Both the position numbers and the translations under genes were made by a program. Positions 48,553-57,224 of a stretch of DNA of 64,000 bases are shown one piece after another. The stretch is taken from the NCBI GenBank assembly GCA_027484825.1, contig JAIXSE010000020.1, positions 1 through 64,000 of the forward strand, given 5' to 3'. This DNA comes from Rubrivivax sp. Lineage in GTDB: Bacteria > Pseudomonadota > Gammaproteobacteria > Burkholderiales > Burkholderiaceae_C. Every line of letters starts with the position of its first letter. Position 1 is the first letter of the stretch. The notes beneath the pieces are model-generated. The model did no database searches, had not been told where the DNA came from, and was given only the letters and a program-made list of their open reading frames with translations.

Positions 48553-48771
48553 GCGAGGACCTGCACTTGTGATGCGTGAAGAAAAATGGCGTAGCTTGCG
48601 GGAAGCCAGCCGGGGGACCGCCGGGCGCTTGTGGCGTTCAGCAGCTCCAGGAGTGTAGGAGATGCCGGTTTTATGGCGGGGTGGGGTGGGGGGCGTTCAA
48701 TGCAACTTTTGCATTGGTTGAGAAGGTTTGGCGTTGTTCTTGGCGGGGGGGCTTGTTCTTTGACGGCGCTC

Positions 48772-48868
48772 GATCAGGAAGGCGGGGAAGCCTTTCCCTT
48801 CATGTCCCCCGCCCGCTTCGCGGGCTCCTCCTCTTACTTCCGGGAAAGGCTTCCCCGCCTTCCTGATC
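48772..48868. repeat. 27-bp perfect inverted repeat with internal hairpin
   Basis: Arms at 48772-48798 and 48842-48868 are exact reverse complements over 27 bases (outer end GATCAGGAAGGCGGGG). They are separated by 43 bases that contain a further stem GCCCGC-TTC-GCGGGC. The structure stands in a noncoding gap of 427 bases (48553-48979) that holds no supported gene. It could be a miniature mobile or REP-like element or a very stable transcript-end structure. Confidence 0.85.
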
Positions 48869-48869
48869 C

Positions 48870-48912
48870 GGTGTGGAGGACCGCCTCGATGGGTGTGGAG
48901 GACTGCCTCGAT
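48870..48912. repeat. Two tandem 21-bp repeats
   Basis: GGTGTGGAGGACCGCCTCGAT (48870-48890; quoted part only to 20 here: GTGTGGAGGACCGCCTCGAT) recurs at 48892-48912 with a single C-to-T change. They directly follow the large inverted repeat. No function is evident. Confidence 0.7.
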
Positions 48913-48979
48913 CAGTGGCCGAGCAGTGCGTGGGCTGTGCGCGAGGAGTGCCTGGTTGCTGATTCGGTCGCTGAGGCGG

Positions 48980-49732
48980 TCATGGGCCCATGAAAGAGTC
49001 GGCGCGGAGCGTCACGACCAAGGTGTCACGGTGGCCGGCATGGTGCGGGTCAATGGGCTGGATGGGCGTGGTCTCGTGGATGACACGCTCGTCGTCCAGC
49101 AACAGCAAGGTCCAGGGCTCCATCATCGTGAAACGCTGTCCGCGTGGACCGTCCGCTTCAAACACCCTGGACTCTCCACCCTTGATGCCGGAGCGGCTCA
49201 GCATGAAGACGGCGACCAGGTCGACACCGTCACGGTGTGCGCCCTCGGGGGTCGGGCGGCCTATGCCGCCTGCGGTGTCAATGCGGAACTGGTGGGCTTC
49301 GACGAACCAGGGACGGGTGCCCTTGAGACGGTCCGCCACACTCGCCAGGCCCAGCAGCAGACGCGGCCAGATGGGCAGGTCTATCGCCGCAGGGGCCATG
49401 GGCTCGAACATGCGCTCGATGCCGCCGTGCAGGGCGTTGTAGTCCAGCGGCTGCCAGTGCGCACGGTGCGGCGCCAGTCGCACCGCCGGATCGGCCTGGG
49501 CATCGACCACAAAGCTGCTGTGGCGGCGGAAACGGTAACGGCCACCGTCACGCAGGTAGGTGTCCGGCGGCAGGTCGTTCCAGAACGTCTGCAGGTGCCG
49601 CAAGTCATTGGCCTGGCAGTGCAGCCAGTGCGTCAGACTCTCCGGCGCGATGACCGTATGACCCAGGTCGGAGAGCTGTTGCTCGAACTGGGCTGCACTG
49701 GAATAGGGCGGCGGGAAATGCTTCATGTCCAT
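48980..49732 (-). CDS. 2-oxoglutarate/Fe(II) dioxygenase of the PF10014 (amino-acid hydroxylase) type
   Basis: A 250-residue protein. The segment PTPEGAHRDGVDLVAVFML supplies the His-x-Asp iron pair; a later His in ERVIHETTPIQP would be the third ligand, and an Arg in HRDTLVVTLRA would bind 2-oxoglutarate. This pattern matches the family that contains Bacillus L-isoleucine 4-hydroxylase and related amino-acid hydroxylases. Two starts are possible (MDMKHF at 49732 or MKHF at 49726). Its position next to an amino-acid dehydrogenase and Liv importer supports a free amino acid as substrate, but this is inference. Confidence 0.78.
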   Translation of the reverse strand: MDMKHFPPPYSSAAQFEQQLSDLGHTVIAPESLTHWLHCQANDLRHLQTFWNDLPPDTYLRDGGRYRFRRHSSFVVDAQADPAVRLAPHRAHWQPLDYNALHGGIERMFEPMAPAAIDLPIWPRLLLGLASVADRLKGTRPWFVEAHQFRIDTAGGIGRPTPEGAHRDGVDLVAVFMLSRSGIKGGESRVFEADGPRGQRFTMMEPWTLLLLDDERVIHETTPIQPIDPHHAGHRDTLVVTLRADSFMGP

Positions 49733-49813
49733 CAGTATGGCGCGGCCCGCCACGTCCGGCACGTCCCCCAACAGCAGTGGGGATGTGCGTGTGCGGCCAG
49801 CAGGTGCGCTGTG

Positions 49814-50851
49814 TCAGGCTTGATGCTTGTCCGCTTCCGAGGTGAAGGCGTCCGCATAGAACTCCTCCGCCGGCAGACCACACTGCGCCACAAAATCCCG
49901 CTGGGCCGACTCGACCATGACCGGCGCACCACAGGCATACACCTGGTGGCGCGACAGGTCCGGGAAGTCCGCCATGACCTGCTGGTGGACAAAGCCGGTG
50001 CGGCCCGTCCAGGCATCGTCCGGCTTGGCCTCGGAGAGCACCGGCACATAGGTCAGGGTGGGCATGGCCGCCGCAGCCTGCAGCGCCCAGTCGTGCAGAT
50101 AGAGGTCGGCGCGGGCGCGGGCGCCCCAGTACAAGTGCACCGGGCGCGTGATGCCTTCATCCTGCATCCGCTCGATGATGGCCTTGATGGGCGCAAAGCC
50201 AGTGCCGGAGGCCAGCAGGACGATGGGCTTGTCGCTGTCCTCACGCAGGAAGAAACTGCCGAACGGACCTTCCATGCGCAGGATGTCTTTTTCCTTGAGC
50301 GCGCCAAAGACATGGTCGGTGAACTTGCCGCCAGGCATGTGGCGGATGTGCAGCTCAATGGCGGGCGGCGTGCCCAGGCGGCTCGGTGCGTTGGCCATGG
50401 AGTAGCTGCGGCGCGCCCCGTCGCGCAGAATGAATTCGACGTACTGGCCCGCGCGGTATTGCAACTGCTGGTTGGCCGGCAACTGCAGCTTGATGACGGC
50501 CACGTCCGCCGACGGCTTGTCGAGCGTGATGACGCGGCTGGGCAGCTTCAGCACCGGGAACTCGTCGGCGCCCGGAACGGTGCGGGCCTCCACCGTGCAG
50601 TCGGTATGCGGGCGGGCGCAGCAGGTCAGCACAAAACCCTGGGCCTCTTCGTCCGCCGAGAGCGCCTTGCTCTGGTGCTCGCCATGCGTGACATTGCCTT
50701 CCACCAGCTTGCTTTTGCAGGAGCCGCAGGCCCCGTCCTTGCAGCCGTAAGGCAGGCCAATGCCCTGGCGGATGGCAGCCCCCAGCAGGGTTTCGTCGTC
50801 ATCGACGGAGTAGACGCGGCCGCTGGGCAGGACGGTGACCTGGAAACTCAT
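49814..50851 (-). CDS. 2Fe-2S/FAD oxidoreductase (CDP-6-deoxy-delta-3,4-glucoseen reductase-like)
   Basis: A 345-residue electron-transfer flavoprotein. The N-terminal plant-type ferredoxin domain has Cys37, Cys42 and Cys45 (GCKDGACGSC) and a fourth Cys in VLTCCARP. Then the FAD domain (RAGQYVEFILRDGARRSYSM) and the NAD domain (LASGTGFAPIKAIIE, ending VYACGAPVMVESA). Named for similarity to AscD/CDP-glucoseen reductase, but in betaproteobacteria such proteins usually stand outside sugar clusters and their partner oxygenase is unknown. It lies 81 bases upstream of the dioxygenase gene on the same strand. Confidence 0.88.
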   Translation of the reverse strand: MSFQVTVLPSGRVYSVDDDETLLGAAIRQGIGLPYGCKDGACGSCKSKLVEGNVTHGEHQSKALSADEEAQGFVLTCCARPHTDCTVEARTVPGADEFPVLKLPSRVITLDKPSADVAVIKLQLPANQQLQYRAGQYVEFILRDGARRSYSMANAPSRLGTPPAIELHIRHMPGGKFTDHVFGALKEKDILRMEGPFGSFFLREDSDKPIVLLASGTGFAPIKAIIERMQDEGITRPVHLYWGARARADLYLHDWALQAAAAMPTLTYVPVLSEAKPDDAWTGRTGFVHQQVMADFPDLSRHQVYACGAPVMVESAQRDFVAQCGLPAEEFYADAFTSEADKHQA

Positions 50852-51182
50852 GATGGCTTGGCAAGAAGACAGAGAAAGGAAGACACACCAAGGCGGCTGA
50901 ACCTCTGCCTCGCTCCCACATCGTCCGCGAGGAGCTGTGCAAAGGTTCCCAAAGCCTCGGCCAATCCGCCATTTTGCCTGATGGGACGCAGCTTCTCACC
51001 GGGCAGGGGCAGTGACCTTGATTGGCGCTGCGCCGACCCTGCGGACAAGACCTCCCGACATGACCCTTCGGCAAGACCTTTCGACAAGACCTTCCGACAA
51101 GGCGGCCGGCGGCAACGAGTGAAGGGACTGCCCGCGATCGCGCTCTTACACTCCGGGCTCATTGCATACCGGCCATCGACCC
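50852..51182. other. Intergenic region with degenerate 13-bp repeats
   Basis: Divergent spacer between the flavoprotein and SDR genes. At about 51043-51101 it carries four or five imperfect 12-14-bp units of the type GACAAGACCTTCC in tandem. No gene is supported; promoters for both flanking genes should lie here. Confidence 0.5.
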
Positions 51183-52130
51183 ATGTTCTCGAATCTCTCT
51201 CGTCAGACCCGTCAGCGCCGCGAGCGCCTGTTGATCGTCGGATGCGGGGATGTCGGTCAACGGGTGCTGCGGCTGCTGAAGGGGCGGTGGACGGTCTATG
51301 CGCTGACCAGCCAGGCCGCCCGCGCCGCCGAGTTGCGTGCGATGGGCGCCATCCCGCTGGTCGGCAACCTGGATGACCCAGCCACGCTCGCACGACTGGC
51401 GGGCCTCGCGGACCGGGTGTTGCATCTGGCGCCACCGCCCTCGCAAGGCCATCAGGACCCGCGGACTCGCCATCTGCTCGAAGCGCTGTCCCGTCAGGCC
51501 GTGCCGCTGCACCTGGTCTATGCCAGCACGACTGGTGTCTACGGGGATTGCGGCGGCGCCCGCTTCGATGAGACCCGGGCGGTCAAGCCCCGCAACGACC
51601 GCGCCTGGCGACGGGTGGATGCGGAGCAGCAGCTCAGAGCCTGGGGTCGCCGCTCCGGCTGTGCGGTGACCGTGCTGCGCGTGCCTGGGATCTATGCACT
51701 GAACCGCGAAGGGGGCGACCCCCGCGACCGCGTGGCCCGGGGCATGCCGGTGCTGCAGCACGAGGACGATGTCTACACCAATCACATCCATGCCGACGAC
51801 CTGGCGCGGGCCTGCCTGCTGGCGCTGCTGAAGGGGCGGCCTCAGCGCGTGGTGCATGCCAGCGACAGCAGCGAAATGCGCATGGGCGACTACTACACGA
51901 TGGTGGCCGAGATGGCCGGATTGCCGGTGCCGCGCCGCATTCGCCGGGACGAGGCGGCGGCGCACTTTTCGCCGATGCAGATGAGTTTTCTGGGGGAGTC
52001 GCGCCGACTGATCAACCGGCGCTTGACTGGAGAGCTGGGCTTGAAGCTGCGGTATCCGTCACCGCGTGATGCCCTGGAGGAGGCACTGTCGGAGGTGCCG
52101 GCGGACGCGCTGACCCCGCCGCTGCGCTGA
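51183..52130 (+). CDS. NAD(P)-binding epimerase/dehydratase-like protein (extended SDR, YeeZ-like)
   Basis: A 315-residue Rossmann protein: LLIVGCGDVGQRVLRLL is the nucleotide motif, VYASTTGVYGDCGG the active-site strand, and RVPGIYALNREGGDPRDRVA a later family block. The usual Tyr-xxx-Lys catalytic pair is not evident, as in the YeeZ/YbjT-like group of atypical SDRs. Function is unknown. The ATG at 51183 is chosen over an upstream TTG. Convergent with the rhomboid gene. Confidence 0.82.
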   Translation: MFSNLSRQTRQRRERLLIVGCGDVGQRVLRLLKGRWTVYALTSQAARAAELRAMGAIPLVGNLDDPATLARLAGLADRVLHLAPPPSQGHQDPRTRHLLEALSRQAVPLHLVYASTTGVYGDCGGARFDETRAVKPRNDRAWRRVDAEQQLRAWGRRSGCAVTVLRVPGIYALNREGGDPRDRVARGMPVLQHEDDVYTNHIHADDLARACLLALLKGRPQRVVHASDSSEMRMGDYYTMVAEMAGLPVPRRIRRDEAAAHFSPMQMSFLGESRRLINRRLTGELGLKLRYPSPRDALEEALSEVPADALTPPLR

Positions 52131-52161
52131 CCAGGAGGCGCCGGAGGACGCGCTGACCCCG

Positions 52162-52752
52162 TCAGCGGCCGCGACCGCCGCGCCAGTGGTTGATCATGAC
52201 CCATGCGCCCAGCATGCCGCCCAGATGCGCGAAGTGGGCGATGCCGGTGGCGCCGGTGATGCCCAGCAGCAGTTCCAGCGCGCCGAAGATGGCGACCGCC
52301 ACCTTGGCCTTCATCGGGATGGGGGGGAAGAGCGGCATGATGACCCGGTCCGGGAACATCCAGCCAAAGGCCAGCAGCAGCCCGAACAGCCCGCCGGAAA
52401 TGCCCACCGTCGGCGCCATGGTGCCGACCACCAGCGTGAACACCAGCTGGGCGATGGCGGCCGTCAGGATGCTGGCGACCAGCAACTGCACATAACGCTT
52501 GGGACCCCAGACCGTTTCCAGCTCCGACCCGAACATCCACAGGCCCAGCATGTTGAAGAACAGATGCAAGGTGTCGCCGTGCAGGAAGGCGTAGGTGAGC
52601 GGCTGCCAGAAGTTGAAGAGCCCGGTGTTCAATGGCCACAGCTCCAGCGCGTTTTGCAACGGCACCAGTTGAGGGGAGACCAGGGTGAAGAAGCAGAACA
52701 GGCCGATGCACAGCAGCATCAGCGCCTTGGTGACCGGAGGAATGAATGGCAT
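52162..52752 (-). CDS. Rhomboid family intramembrane serine protease
   Basis: A 196-residue six-helix membrane protein. The catalytic Ser is in TVGISGGLFGLLLAFG and the catalytic His in GIAHFAHLGGMLGAW; the L1 loop has FNFWQPLTYAFLHGDTLHLF and a helix-2 motif HLFFNMLGLWMFG. All features of an active rhomboid are present. Substrate unknown. The ATG at 52752 starts just before the first helix. Confidence 0.93.
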   Translation of the reverse strand: MPFIPPVTKALMLLCIGLFCFFTLVSPQLVPLQNALELWPLNTGLFNFWQPLTYAFLHGDTLHLFFNMLGLWMFGSELETVWGPKRYVQLLVASILTAAIAQLVFTLVVGTMAPTVGISGGLFGLLLAFGWMFPDRVIMPLFPPIPMKAKVAVAIFGALELLLGITGATGIAHFAHLGGMLGAWVMINHWRGGRGR

Positions 52753-52964
52753 TGTTCCAATGGCTCCTGCGTCGGGGGACATCCGAAACACAGTGTAGCC
52801 GCGACCTTGTCCACCCCGCAGGCAGCTTGGGCGCTGGTCAACCGGATGTTGGTGAGGGGGAGGCAGGGGCAGGCTTCGCAAAGGCCTGGGGCGTAAGCTC
52901 GGCCGCCGGGCCGCCTCTCCGTGCGATCGGCCGGCGACGGGCAGATCGCCCCACTGTACCCCGC

Positions 52965-54608
52965 CTATAAATCCGGATCGGCTTGAGGGCCCGCATTCAA
53001 CATGACGCGGTTGCGCACTTGCGATGCAGGGATTGGCCGGATTCCCGCAGCACCTTTGGCCCAGGCGGAGGTTGACGTCATCATCTGGATTGCGGATGAG
53101 TTGATGACAAAATCAACTGTGCTGTTGCTGGCGCTATTGACGGCGCAATCTCGGGACAACAGAGTTTTGCAAGAGTCATTCACCGTACCGATATTTGTGT
53201 CCAGGGGTGCGATGACGAGGCTTGAACTATCTCGCCAGACCGGATAGAACGAAAGGTCGGTGGGCGTAAAGTAGTTGCCCTCAATCAAGGTCACCACATC
53301 CGAAGACGCTGCGATACCCATCCAAAAATTGTTGTCGTACAGATTGTTGACCAGGTGCACCATACCGTATGCGGTGGTCGATTGGCTACGCCCCACCTCC
53401 GGCGCACGGCCGGAGGAGTTGTAGATCTTGTTGCCGATGATGGTGATGGTCTGACCCTCGGCGATCAGCAGCATGAACCAATAGCTGCGTCCATCACAGA
53501 AATGGCCATAATCGGTAGTGCCATCCAGGACATTATTAGAAATGGTCACCCGGTCTGCGGGTCCCCAGCCCGTCACGATCATCTGGCGACCAATACGGGC
53601 GAAGTAATTGTGATCGATCCAGACGTCGCTTGCACCGTCGATGGTGATGGCGTCGCCACCCCAGATTACCCCATCGTTGATGTCGGTCAGGGAGAGGTTT
53701 CGAATGATGATGTTCGACGCGCCATCCCGCAGATAAAAACCTTTCCCCTTGATGCCTGCGTTCTTCCCAATCCCCACAATGGTTTTGTTCGAACCGACAC
53801 GAAGCGGGGTGCCGCCAGCGGTGTCGTAGGTTAAATCGAACAATTGGCGACCGCTGCAATAGCCGTTCCAGTCCAGGATCTTTTCCTGTTTGCCATTCAC
53901 TGAGCAGCTGTTGCTGGAATATGCGCAGGCCTTGCCCGTGGTGGACCCCTCTGTATTGATGAAGTCGATCACTCCAGACACTCTGATGACTCGGGGAGTG
54001 GTGTCGATACAGGTGGAGCCGTCGTACTTGTTGCACAAAGCCGCTTTCAACTGGGCCGGTGTGGACACGTCGACGACTTCTCCGCCCGCGCCGCCCGTGA
54101 CACCCGCGCCGAACCCCACCGGCACAGTTTTGACCTTGAGACCCACGCTCTTATCAGCGTCAAGCTTGATGCTGCAGGTGAGGGCGGATCCACATCCGGC
54201 TGCATCGCCCAGCCATCGATCGACGCCGTAGGTGCCATCTGTCACGGCAGTGAGCACGACTGTGGTGCCAGCAGCGTAGCTCGAACCCGCACTTGCCCCG
54301 GCAATGGTGCCATTGGATGGCTGCTGGATCGTCAACCTGTGCTCCACGGGCGCAGAAGCATCAGTGGAAGGTGAACTTGCCGGCGTTGAGGGCGCTGGCT
54401 GCGGGGAAGCGGGCGGTGAGCTCGCTGGCGGGGAGCTTACCGGCGGAGAACTCGCCGGTGGTGAACTTACAGGTGGGGAACTGCCCGTCTCGTTGGGGCT
54501 GGACTTCTCATCCTTGGAGCCGCCACATGCGCCGAGCAGAGCCGACACTGAAACGACAAGCGCCGTGGCTGCGCGCAGCCCGGGCGACCACCGATCAAAG
54601 GAAACCAT
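52965..54608 (-). CDS. Lipoprotein pectate lyase (PL1) with Ser/Pro linker and beta-repeat domain
   Basis: About 547 residues. A lipoprotein signal ends SALLGACGGSK. A 45-residue linker of SSPPV/SSPPA repeats follows, encoded by about five 15-bp DNA repeats near 54403-54482. An InlB-B-like bacterial repeat (LTIQQPSNGTIAGASAGSSY, DRWLGDAAGCGSALTCSIKL) comes next, then a parallel beta-helix pectate lyase. The lyase has VWIDHNYFAR and the catalytic-Arg region SGRAPEVGRSQ typical of polysaccharide lyase family 1. Cleaves polygalacturonate by beta-elimination at the cell surface. Start may be 54617 or 54608. Stands alone, with no other pectin genes in the window. Confidence 0.9.
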   Translation of the reverse strand: MVSFDRWSPGLRAATALVVSVSALLGACGGSKDEKSSPNETGSSPPVSSPPASSPPVSSPPASSPPASPQPAPSTPASSPSTDASAPVEHRLTIQQPSNGTIAGASAGSSYAAGTTVVLTAVTDGTYGVDRWLGDAAGCGSALTCSIKLDADKSVGLKVKTVPVGFGAGVTGGAGGEVVDVSTPAQLKAALCNKYDGSTCIDTTPRVIRVSGVIDFINTEGSTTGKACAYSSNSCSVNGKQEKILDWNGYCSGRQLFDLTYDTAGGTPLRVGSNKTIVGIGKNAGIKGKGFYLRDGASNIIIRNLSLTDINDGVIWGGDAITIDGASDVWIDHNYFARIGRQMIVTGWGPADRVTISNNVLDGTTDYGHFCDGRSYWFMLLIAEGQTITIIGNKIYNSSGRAPEVGRSQSTTAYGMVHLVNNLYDNNFWMGIAASSDVVTLIEGNYFTPTDLSFYPVWRDSSSLVIAPLDTNIGTVNDSCKTLLSRDCAVNSASNSTVDFVINSSAIQMMTSTSAWAKGAAGIRPIPASQVRNRVMLNAGPQADPDL

Positions 54609-55093
54609 CGTGAACATTCCAGATTGGGGCCGAACGCAGGCACGCCCAGATGACGCGCTTTCCCCTTGATGAGTCGGCCAACGTGATGCACGCGGAAGTC
54701 GCCTTACCCAGCGGCGCCCCAACGCAATCGCGGCTCGAAGCCGCCCCTCGATAGGCGCGGCATTCTGTAAGCGTCGCGCTCAGTTCTTTTGGGCGGATGC
54801 TAGGAGACGGAGGTTGGTAGCGCTGTAATGTCTTGTAAGACTGGGCGAACGGCATGCACCAGTCGTTCCGCTCGTTGTTGCCGTGTTGTGGGCGTCACGT
54901 TTTCGCGGATGCAGCACCAAGGTCCCGCGCGCTACGAGCGACAGGTCGGGCAAAACGAACTAGAGAGTGGCGGAAGGGGGAGGGGCGATTTGTCAGCAGC
55001 CGGACCGGCACATGCGGACCGGCACATGCGGAAAGGCGCGCGGAACAAATGCGGAACGAATCTTCTGAGGTCAGAACCAAGCCGCTGTGTGCT
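54609..55093. other. Intergenic region upstream of the pectate lyase, no gene seen
   Basis: About 485 bases between the pectate lyase start and the tRNA-Leu 3' end. The short open frames look random. The pectate lyase promoter should be in its left part on the minus strand; no operator palindrome resembling the beta-glucoside sites was seen. A short direct duplication, GCACATGCGGA at about 55009 and 55023, is present. Confidence 0.5.
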
Positions 55094-55178
55094 TGGTGCC
55101 CGGAGTCGGACTCGAACCGACACACCTTGCGGCGGGGGATTTTGAGTCCCCTGCGTCTACCGATTTCGCCATCCGGGC
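55094..55178 (-). tRNA. tRNA-Leu (anticodon CAA)
   Basis: An 85-base class II tRNA on the minus strand. The acceptor stem GCCCGGA pairs with TCCGGGC. The D region is GCGAAATCGGTAGACGC. The anticodon stem GGGGA/TCCCC carries the loop CTCAAAA, so the anticodon is CAA (leucine UUG). A long variable arm and the T loop GGTTCGAGTCC follow, then A and an encoded CCA. Decodes UUG, a rare codon in such GC-rich genomes. Divergent from cysM. Confidence 0.96.
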
Positions 55179-55241
55179 GACGTCAGAAAAGAAAGCCATT
55201 ATGCCATGCAAAGCCATGGTCTCACTGAGAGAATGCGGCCC

Positions 55242-56171
55242 ATGAGTGACGCACCTGCTTTCGAGGGACCCAGCTATCCGACGCTGGAGGATGTGATCGG
55301 CAACACGCCGATGGTTCGGCTTCAGCGCGTGCTGGGCCCGGAACTGGCGGCGCGCGGCAATGTGCTGCTGGCCAAGCTGGAGGGCAACAACCCAGCCGGC
55401 TCGGTGAAGGACCGCCCCGCCATCAGCATGATCCGCCGCGCCGAGGAGCGCGGAGAGATCAAGCCCGGCGACACCCTGATCGAGGCCACCTCCGGCAATA
55501 CCGGCATCGCCCTGGCCATGGCCGCCGCCATCCGCGGCTACCGCATGGTGCTGATCATGCCGGAAGACCTGTCGATCGAGCGGGCTCAGACAATGAAGGC
55601 CTTTGGCGCCGAGTTGATCCTGACACCACGCTCCGGCGGCATGGAATACGCCCGCGACCTCGCCGAGCAGATGCAGCGCGACGGCAAGGGCCGCGTGCTC
55701 GACCAGTTCGCCAACAGCGACAACCCGCGCATCCATTACGAAACCACCGGCCCGGAAATCTGGCGAGACACGCAGGGTCGCGTCACCCATTTCGTCAGCG
55801 CCATGGGCACCACCGGCACCATCACCGGCACCTCGCGTTTCCTCAAGGAACAAAACAGCGAGGTGCGCATCATCGGCGCGCAACCCGCGGAAGGCTCCCG
55901 CATCCCCGGCATCCGCAAATGGCCCCAAGCCTACCTGCCCAAGATCTACCATCCCGAGACGGTGGATGAACTGGTGCTGGTCAGCCAGTCCGATGCGGAA
56001 GACATGGCCCGGCGCCTCGCCCGCGAGGAAGGCCTGTTCGCCGGTATCTCCGCCGCTGGCGCCTGCTGGGTGGCGCTGCAGACCGCACGCCATGTGAGCA
56101 ACGCCACCATCGTGTTTGTGGTGTGCGACCGCGGGGACCGGTATCTGTCCACCGGCGTGTTCCCGGCCTGA
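55242..56171 (+). CDS. cysM: Cysteine synthase B
   Basis: PLP enzyme that makes cysteine from O-acetylserine and sulfide, or S-sulfocysteine from thiosulfate. The 309 residues contain the PLP Lys in NNPAGSVKDRPA, the substrate loop EATSGNTGIALA, the phosphate loop GTTGTITG and the CysM-type segment SRIPGIRKWPQAYLP. Length is a little above E. coli CysM. Start at 55242 (MSDAPAFEGPSYPTLEDVIG) follows the family. Works with cysE, encoded at 9822. Confidence 0.94.
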   Translation: MSDAPAFEGPSYPTLEDVIGNTPMVRLQRVLGPELAARGNVLLAKLEGNNPAGSVKDRPAISMIRRAEERGEIKPGDTLIEATSGNTGIALAMAAAIRGYRMVLIMPEDLSIERAQTMKAFGAELILTPRSGGMEYARDLAEQMQRDGKGRVLDQFANSDNPRIHYETTGPEIWRDTQGRVTHFVSAMGTTGTITGTSRFLKEQNSEVRIIGAQPAEGSRIPGIRKWPQAYLPKIYHPETVDELVLVSQSDAEDMARRLAREEGLFAGISAAGACWVALQTARHVSNATIVFVVCDRGDRYLSTGVFPA

Positions 56172-56214
56172 TTCAGCCCCGCCGCATTCCTCACCCGCTT
56201 TGCCCGCCCCACCC

Positions 56215-56742
56215 ATGACCTTCCGGTTCTGCCCTCAATGCGCCACCGAACTGCAGTGGATCGAGCTGCCGGAAGATGGCGGTCCCAAGACCCGTCTGCG
56301 CTGCCCGGCCTGCGACTTCACCCACTGGAACAACCCGACGCCGGTGCTGGCGGCGGTGGTGGAGTGTGTGGACCAGGGCGGTCAGGTGCTGCTGGCTCGC
56401 AATGCCGCCTGGCCGATGCCGTTCTACGGCCTGATCACCGGCTTCATGGAGGCCGGTGAAACCCCGGAGGAGGGCATCCGCCGCGAGGTGCTGGAAGAGA
56501 CATCCCTGGAAGCACTGGGCTGCACGTTGATCGGTGTCTACGACTTCCAGAAGAAGAATCAGGTCCTCATCGCCTATCACGTCCCCGCCCGTGGGACGGT
56601 GAAGCTGTCCCCCGAACTGGTGGACTACACCCTCACGCCGCCGGCACAGCTCGAGTGCTGGCCCGCAGGCACGGGGCTGGCGCTGGCAGACTGGCTGCGA
56701 GGCCGTGGCATCGAGCCGCGCTGGATGCCGCCCCGGTCGTAA
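56215..56742 (+). CDS. NUDIX hydrolase with N-terminal zinc ribbon
   Basis: A 175-residue protein. The zinc ribbon has paired Cys in FCPQCATEL and RCPACDFTHW. The NUDIX box reads GFMEAGETPEEGIRREVLEE then TSLEAL, with the catalytic Glu residues intact. Resembles the short NudC/YfcD-type relatives acting on nucleotide diphosphates; exact substrate unknown. 43 bases after cysM and 26 before tusA, so probably an operon. Confidence 0.88.
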   Translation: MTFRFCPQCATELQWIELPEDGGPKTRLRCPACDFTHWNNPTPVLAAVVECVDQGGQVLLARNAAWPMPFYGLITGFMEAGETPEEGIRREVLEETSLEALGCTLIGVYDFQKKNQVLIAYHVPARGTVKLSPELVDYTLTPPAQLECWPAGTGLALADWLRGRGIEPRWMPPRS

Positions 56743-56768
56743 AATTCGCCTTCGACAAGGACTGAGCC

Positions 56769-56999
56769 ATGGACACCATCCACAAGGAACTCGACACGCG
56801 CGGGCTCAACTGCCCGCTGCCCATCCTCAAGGCCAAGAAGGCCCTGGCCGAGATGGAAAGCGGCCAGCTGCTGAAGGTGGTCGCCACCGACCCCGGATCC
56901 AATCGCGACTTCCAGGCCTTCGCCCGTCAGACCGGTAATGAGCTGGTGGAACAGACGAGCGAAGGGGAAGAATTCATTCACGTGCTGCGCCGTCGCTGA
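56769..56999 (+). CDS. tusA: Sulfurtransferase TusA/SirA family
   Basis: A 76-residue sulfur carrier. The signature LDTRGLNCPLPILKAKKAL includes the persulfide-forming Cys15 in CPLP. Such proteins pass sulfur from cysteine desulfurase toward tRNA thiolation or other sulfur routes. The neighbourhood with cysM suggests a sulfur link. Whether it is the tRNA-thiolation TusA or another paralogue cannot be told. Confidence 0.88.
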   Translation: MDTIHKELDTRGLNCPLPILKAKKALAEMESGQLLKVVATDPGSNRDFQAFARQTGNELVEQTSEGEEFIHVLRRR

Positions 57000-57116
57000 C
57001 GGGCGGCGTGATGCGCTGCATCACGTAGCGCATGGTGCATCGCATCCCGCGTTGAGCGACTCCGCTTCGCGCAAGCCGACCCCTCACTGCGACCCCTCAC
57101 TGTTGCAGCAAGAATG

Positions 57117-57145
57117 ACAAAGGCCACGCAGTGCGTGGCCTTTGT
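57117..57145 (+). terminator. Terminator after the cysM-nudix-tusA genes
   Basis: A 14-bp perfect inverted repeat (ACAAAGGCCACGCA / TGCGTGGCCTTTGT) about one base apart, lying 118 bases after tusA. It is nearly symmetric, with A-rich left and T-rich right flanks, so it could stop transcripts from both tusA and convergent galU. Confidence 0.75.
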
Positions 57146-57224
57146 ACTTGTCACCGCGCGGTCACGGAACCGCCGGGAGTTCGCGGGTCCGTGTGCGGTT
57201 CTGGTCCCGGCTCTGTGGGCGGGC

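Noticed and set aside
48772-48912. Possible CRISPR array
   Set aside because: One inverted pair and two tandem units only, with no regular repeat-spacer periodicity and no cas genes.
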